A stretch of 64,000 nt of DNA, taken from NCBI GenBank assembly GCA_001414485.1, contig LLEY01000017.1, positions 434,001 through 498,000 of the forward strand. Reading direction: 5' to 3'. Under the pieces are notes generated by a model, which saw only the letters and a program-made list of their open reading frames with translations, ran no database searches and was not told where the DNA came from. Below, in pieces: positions 57,069-64,000 of this stretch (the first letter of the stretch is position 1; each line of letters begins with the position of its first letter). The stretch is from Calycina herbarum. Taxonomy: Eukaryota; Ascomycota; Leotiomycetes; Helotiales; Pezizellaceae. The position numbers and the translations under genes were made by a program.

Positions 57069-59322
57069 GGTGATTGCTTGGAAGCCCAGCCCAGGATGAG
57101 GGGCGCGATTGCGGGAGCTAAGGTGGGAAAAGGTTCGATTGGAAAGTTAAAAAGGCGCAAGACAATGGAAGGAGCCTCAGGAAAAGAGGAGAGAGAGGAG
57201 GAAGAAAGGCAAAGCACCAAGGGAAAAAGATGGCTTGGTTGACAATGGAAAGTCGGTTCAGGTGGAACACTGGTGGTGGTAATGGTAGTGGTAGTGGTAG
57301 TGGTATAGAGTGGTAGTGGTAGTGGAACATGGACTTTTGAAGCCTGGTACTAGCAATTGCTACAGTATCATCACATATTGCGCATACTTGTACTGGCTGT
57401 TGACTGGCTGCGATTGCAAAGTGACAACTGGACTGGGCTGGGTGGAAGTGGGTTGAGATTGGGATGATGTAATTTGATTTGTTGGCTTCACTTGCACTTG
57501 CACTGCACTTGCACTGCACTTGCACTTGCAAGCTTGGGCTAGGTATCTCCGTACAAGTCAGGTGTTGGGTACCTGTCCTATCGACACTGACAGGAGTGAA
57601 AAGTGAAAGAGCAGATGTGTCGCCCATCTTCTACTTCTAGTCTAATAATTTGTATTAATCACTTTGTTTTCTCTATTACGAAGAGAGTTTTAGGGGTCCT
57701 TCTTTTAAGGTTTGTTGGTGAGAAAACAGGGTCTTCAACCTGGATTTTCAGAAGATCATGACGAGGGAGGATAATCATTTTTTTGTTTCCATGGGCCGAG
57801 CGTGTAGATAAAGATAAGAGGGAGTTGTAATAGCTATCGAGATTTGGGAGATGCGATGGTGATCTTAAATACCTACCATTCAGAGCAATATTTACCTACA
57901 TCCTTCGTGCTTTGATAACATCTATTTTTGTTGCAACGAGATACAGTTTTCACCTGGCGAAAAAAGCTGAAGCAGGAAGAAATCGCAAGCCTTAATAATC
58001 CTAGAAGGTTATAGAAGGGAGAGATATCCACCGCGAAAAGTATGAATACAGTAGGATTGGCGACGGGACGCTCTCCGATGAGCAGAGCATTCCGAAAAAT
58101 GACTTTCTCACGATCGTGTAGACCCCAGCAGTGCAGCGAATCTGGCGAGTCTGGCGAGTCTGGCGAATCTGGTGAATCTGGCAAATCTGAGGGCCGAGAC
58201 TGTCAGGGCCATTCATTGCGTGCATGCGCCTTTGTTTTGCAAGGAAGAGGAGGGGACCATTTGGAGATAGCTGCCCTGACGTCATTTCACGGTGACGCAC
58301 GCTGCTTTATAATGCGGGGTTTTTATAAGGGGACGATGTTGGGTTGTGGTGTTGCGGAAAGAGTTGAAGTTTGATTTGAGCTGTTGGTTTAGTCTTGAAG
58401 GGAAAGAGGAAAAGGAGTAAGTATATAGAAGAAAGGCGCAGAAATAGAGCAGGAGATCATTGCCAAAGAGGGAAGAAGTTAGGGACAGGTTAGGGACGGA
58501 CTCTTGGGTGGAGGGGGGAGGGGAGTGCATTTCTAGAAATAATCCCAATTTGGAAGGGAAGGGGTTGAAGCAGCGGCCCTGCTTCAGCCAAAAGACGAGA
58601 GACGAGAGACGCCCCTGTACTTGTAGCTGGCCAGGTCCTGTTTTACAGAGGGATAACTTTGGACATCTCAGTACTCATACAGCCAATCCAATTGAATGGA
58701 GAATTGTGGAAGGGCAGCTACCGCGCTACTTAAACATCCCTCTGCCCAACTCCAACTCCAACTCCACCCAGCCCTGAAGCTGCCCTAGAAGAATCTACGA
58801 CGTCAAGAAGAGCTTACCTAGGTAGCTAGCCTACTTCACCGCCCACAGCACGATACAATACACGCACAATCACGAATTATTCTCTCCTCCCACCAAGCAA
58901 CAGGGCAGGAGGCCATACCATCATTCGTTGTGCTTGTCCCCCAAAATCGAAATACCTTATACACCTACACCGTCTAGGCTAGCTCTAGAATCCCCGAAAA
59001 ATACGACCTTTTGGCCTCTTCACAAGCAAAGAAAATCCACCCTTCAACGTTTTCGCCTTCTACTTCTGCAGTGGCTAGGCTGTCGCCCCGTAGTACCTCA
59101 AGCCAGCAAGGCATATCGACATCCGAACAACTCGATTCCATTCCAGAGCTCCGATTCGTCAAGGCCACCAGGCTAACCGATTCCCATCCCACCTAATTCC
59201 GCGACCATCCTCTAACCTCCTCCTAACACCACAAACCATCTCTCAACACCTACGAAATTGTCTCCCGAGAAGCTTCTATCCTTGCCTTCTCCCTCTCCCT
59301 CTTCCTTCCTCCACCGCGACCA
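57069..59322. other. Divergent intergenic region between TPS2 and HOG1
   Basis: 2.25 kb with simple repeats: (GGTAGT)n near 57275-57325, TTGCACTGCAC-type repeats near 57488-57530, and a 9-bp minisatellite at 58141-58189. AGGGG/CCCCT stress-element cores were seen at 57099, 57692, 58251, 58328, 58512, 58519, 58560 and 58612. Eight is not far above the four to five expected by chance. The long minus-strand frame at 57118-57627 is low-complexity and not called; the last ~500 bp look like the HOG1 leader. Confidence 0.45.
58141..58189. repeat. 9-bp minisatellite TCTGGCGAG
   Basis: Five consecutive 9-bp units (TCTGGCGAG, TCTGGCGAG, TCTGGCGAA, TCTGGTGAA, TCTGGCAAA) with a sixth partial TCTG. Graded divergence from left to right. 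Confidence 0.85.
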
Positions 59323-61025
<1,703 letters not shown>

Positions 61026-62666
61026 GTTGAATAGAACATTGCTTCCTACTGGTTTGGCTGTTCTTTAGAGGGTTATGCGTGATGATGAGCACACACAAAA
61101 AATTACCGAGGGTTGTTTTCCTGGATGATGGCGGGGGCGGGTAGCTCAATGTGACATCGCCTCTTTTACTTGATGGTATTGGGACACGACGAGCGATCCT
61201 GGGTGGATGGGAGAGGGGTGAACACAAAACGGGGTCGGATACAACGATTGCGGCCTACCTACCTACATCCTGTTCTTATTGTGTGTGTTCTCTCTTTTTC
61301 TCCCTCCCGTTATTTTTTTCCTTGGGGCTTGGCCTGCCTCCTTTTTTTGTATGTTGGGCGTTGTGAAATGGAAATGGTACATACACTGCATGGGGCAAAT
61401 GAGAATACACGGAATCAAATGGCAGACTTTTTCTAACCTTGATATGTTTATGCGATTTGGGAAAATCTGTCAAGTTATTTTGAAACCTCCCAGTGACAAA
61501 CCTAGGGAACCGAGGCTACGATGGCGGGGTTTAGGATTGAATCAGTTGTGCCTGCCTTTCTCTCTCTCGTCATGGTCGAAGGACATAAAGTTCAGGATTG
61601 TGGGATGGAGCGACCTGGGGACCTATCCCCCCCATTGGTCGACTTGGTCAAGCCAAGGGAAGCGACGACTTCTAAATCCTAGACTAAAAGTGCCCTAGGA
61701 GGTAAGTTAGCCGAATGTGAAATGGGGTCGTGCCTTCCTTAATTAACCATCGAAAAAATCTCTTCTCTCGTCATTGGTGCACGAGGAAGGAGTGACCTTT
61801 GTATTTTTTTCTTCTTCTTCTAGGTATAGTTGAATCGAGCCAAGGAAGGAAAACCCGAGGGTTAGATGCAGAAGGGATGGGAGATGGAGAGTCTAGTCGT
61901 GCTCTTCCCCTTCTCAACCATGGTGGTAGGAGGTTGTTTCCATCTGAACTCTGGATGGGGAGGGGATAGCATGTTTTTTTTAAAATGTTTAAAAGATTTA
62001 CCTACACATTTGTACTTGAGATTTCATCTTGGGCTTTAGACTTTAGACTTTGCAAAGACTTGGGTTTATTTTTGGTATGTTCTAATTTTTTTATAATGTT
62101 CGTTTACAGGGTGGTTGAAGGGGTGGTAGAATTCCTCTAATTGAGTGGGTGTCAGCGTGAAGGGGGAAGGATATATGGATATATGGATATTAAGGGAAGA
62201 GATAAGCGAGGTGGCTTTAGAGTTAAAGTCTTTTCTTTTCCTTTTCTCTAGAACTTAGAAGGGGATGAATGAGAGGGTGATGTTGGTAGGAGTTTCGAAT
62301 CTCGATTTTTGAATCTCGATTTAACTACTAAAGACGATAAATAAGATTGAAGTAGACAAGAAGGCGTATTTATGATGGCATGCTTTTAGAGTGGTATCTT
62401 TGTTTCTTCCAGTACTCTCTTTTAATAGAATGCCTGAGGGATACAGTACTTGAGCATAAGTTTCCGCATGGCAAACTGCGATTTCATACCAGAAACTGCT
62501 GAAAGTCGTCTTAAATACTATCTTTTGCTGTTCTTGATGTAGGAATTGAGTATATATTGATAGGAAGTATTATTGAGACTCAACAGAATAATTCAATACT
62601 ATGTCACTTGTAAAATAATTACTAAGCACTCCGTAGTGTAGTTCGTGATGTAAGTAGACCTGAAGT
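61026..62666. other. HOG1 3' flank, no gene seen
   Basis: T-rich, stop-dense DNA. The frame at 61279-61698 is broken by low complexity and has no domain. A GGATATAT/GGATATTA repeat sits near 62168-62190. Confidence 0.45.
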
Positions 62667-63016
62667 CAGTGTGAGCAATGAGTAGAGTAGAGTAGAGTAG
62701 TGACTACTACTCTACTCTACTCAAGGGATTTTAAGTACTACTCTACTCTGTCTACTACGTACCTTCTTTAACAATAGTCTTAATAGATTAGCTATTAATG
62801 ATATAATTATAAAAAGAAGTTTTTATTATATATAACTACCAGAATTACTAATAATAAGCTTCATAAGCCTTATAAATGCAAATAGATAAATATTACTGCC
62901 GATGTTACTAAGACTATTCAGGACTACTCGAGTAGTCTTGAGTCACTACTCTACTCTACTATTTAAGAGTACTACTCAAGTAGTAGTGAGTAGTTGAGTA
63001 GTTTGTGTTCACGCTG
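62667..63016. mobile_element. hAT-like MITE with 8-bp target duplication (family C)
   Basis: A 350-bp element with ends CAGTGTGAGCA (left) and CAGCGTGAACA (right, read inward), 9 of 11 matching. It is flanked by CCTGAAGT (62659-62666) and CCTGAAAT (63017-63024), an 8-bp duplication with one difference. The subterminal parts are dense with GAGTA/TACTC units on both strands (62680-62755 and 62925-63002), as expected for transposase-binding repeats; the centre (62770-62900) is AT-rich with no coding frame. CAGNG ends plus 8-bp duplication are hAT hallmarks. Confidence 0.85.
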
Positions 63017-63584
63017 CCTGAAATCTACTTATATCAACTGGATATAGTTTTATGAGAGAAGTTCAGAAACTATAAACATTTTCTAGGTAAAAAGGAAGGA
63101 ATAGGAGGGAAAAGGCAGAATGTTCATCTTTTGAAATTTGAAATTAAGAGAAGTAAGCATTACTCTTGCTAATTAAAAGCATTGCTCTAGAAGATCTAGG
63201 AGAATGAGAATCTTGGTTCGTTGATTCTCCTAAAATCTCTCGGATAATCAGAAATGGGGTGTTCGCAAACTTGCCTTACTGTGACAATCCCCTTTCAGGA
63301 AAACCCATTCCCATTGGGATTTCCATATACATAATTCATTACTGATTCAAGGCCACGCTCTCATTAGCAAGTCATAACTCATGATTCCCGCCACCAAATG
63401 CCCATACAAGCAATGTTGGTAGCACGAAAATAAATACAAGGCATTATTCAGATGCAAACTTCCCTAATCACACCCGATTCCCTATTCGAGAATACGCATA
63501 TGTGCCCAAAGAAGCACCAGCTCCCCAATCCAAATCCTTCCCAACGCCACACTTTATACAGATATCCTACCGCCAATATACACA
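63017..63584. other. Intergenic region, no gene seen
   Basis: AT-rich spacer between the hAT-like MITE and the 3' end of the coiled-coil gene. Confidence 0.4.
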
Positions 63585-64000
63585 TCAAGAAGTCTTCACA
63601 ACCGAACCTGGAGGTGTTTCTTCACCAGGTCTCGTAACACTCATCCGGAATTTTTTCCTCCTGGCTTTACTTTTCCGATCAATCTCCTCCCAATCAATCT
63701 TCCAATTCTGTATACTCTGCGTCAAGTCCTCATCGTCGCATTCTAGAGGGTATTGTACTTCGATGGCTTTTTGCTGGATTCGAAGGAACTGAAGCTCGCT
63801 TTGGTTGGCGTCGAAATCGTGTTCCATTTCTTCTACTCGATATTCGAGGAAAAGAATTCGTTCCTTGGAGTTTTCGAGCCGGCAGAGGAGAATGTCATGG
63901 ATGCGCTGGTGGGTTGTTAGATATTTTTGTGACATGGAGTTGGGGAACTCACATCACTTTCCTCCTTTCTCTTCTGCAATTCTGCGACACTGTTGGATAA
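63585..64000 (-). CDS. C-terminal part of a coiled-coil protein (runs off the window)
   Basis: Two exons are visible: one from beyond 64000 down to 63953 (ending SNSVAELQKRKEESD) and the last at 63585-63905 (106 residues). The 47-nt intron between them starts GTGAGT, has a CTAAC branch site and ends ACCAG, and keeps phase 0. The product is highly charged and helical (RLENSKERILFLEYRVEEME, then NQSELQFLRIQQKAIEVQ), a likely coiled coil, and ends in a basic tail (KSKARRKKFRMSVTRPGEET). An ATG at 63933-63935 lies inside the intron and is probably not the start. The family cannot be told from this fragment. Confidence 0.65.

Noticed and set aside
57118..57627. 169-codon minus-strand frame upstream of TPS2
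   Set aside because: Its length comes from simple repeats (GGTAGT and TTGCAC types) that encode low-complexity His/Leu/Pro stretches; no domain.

Overview
This window is nuclear DNA from a filamentous ascomycete. The genes carry short introns of about 50-110 nt with GT...AG borders and CTAAC/CTGAC-type branch sites, and they are well separated. The family set (HET-domain protein, siderophore transporter, FAS1 surface protein, Hog1-type MAP kinase) fits a Leotiomycete, most likely near the Sclerotiniaceae; the genus assignment is inference. Coordinates below are of coding exons I spliced by eye.

Left third (0-20 kb), housekeeping: ERG25 (C-4 methylsterol oxidase), a three-exon pterin-4a-carbinolamine dehydratase on the minus strand that appears only when its short exons are joined, and ERG1 (squalene epoxidase). 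Two oxygen-consuming ergosterol genes thus sit within 5 kb. A 3.7 kb non-coding stretch with an 18-bp tandem repeat and a degenerate MITE follows, then ALG5 and PSY2 (PP4 regulatory subunit 3) on the minus strand, a gene-poor 5.5 kb interval, and a conserved hypothetical protein at 19.3 kb.

Middle (20-47 kb), more accessory: a heterokaryon-incompatibility (HET) protein preceded by a small membrane-type ORF, a secreted mucin-like protein, an Rrt8/Lds-like membrane protein, a secreted-protein pseudogene with three in-frame stops, a Dal5-family MFS permease, a tandem set of three small coiled-coil paralogs (the third broken) whose first two members share a promoter block, and a siderophore-iron MFS transporter with an upstream iron-type GATA site.

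Right part (47-64 kb): a gene-poor interval holding a mariner-like MITE, a candidate small secreted protein, a two-domain FAS1 surface protein, TPS2 (trehalose-6-phosphate phosphatase) divergent from a HOG1/SAK1 MAP kinase (two stress genes sharing a 2.25 kb intergenic region), a hAT-like MITE with an 8-bp target duplication, and the 3' end of a coiled-coil gene that runs off the right edge.

The strongest non-gene signals are three families of short non-autonomous inverted-repeat elements (one with four copies here), the coiled-coil paralog cluster with its shared promoter, and an apparent alternative last exon in the HOG1 gene.
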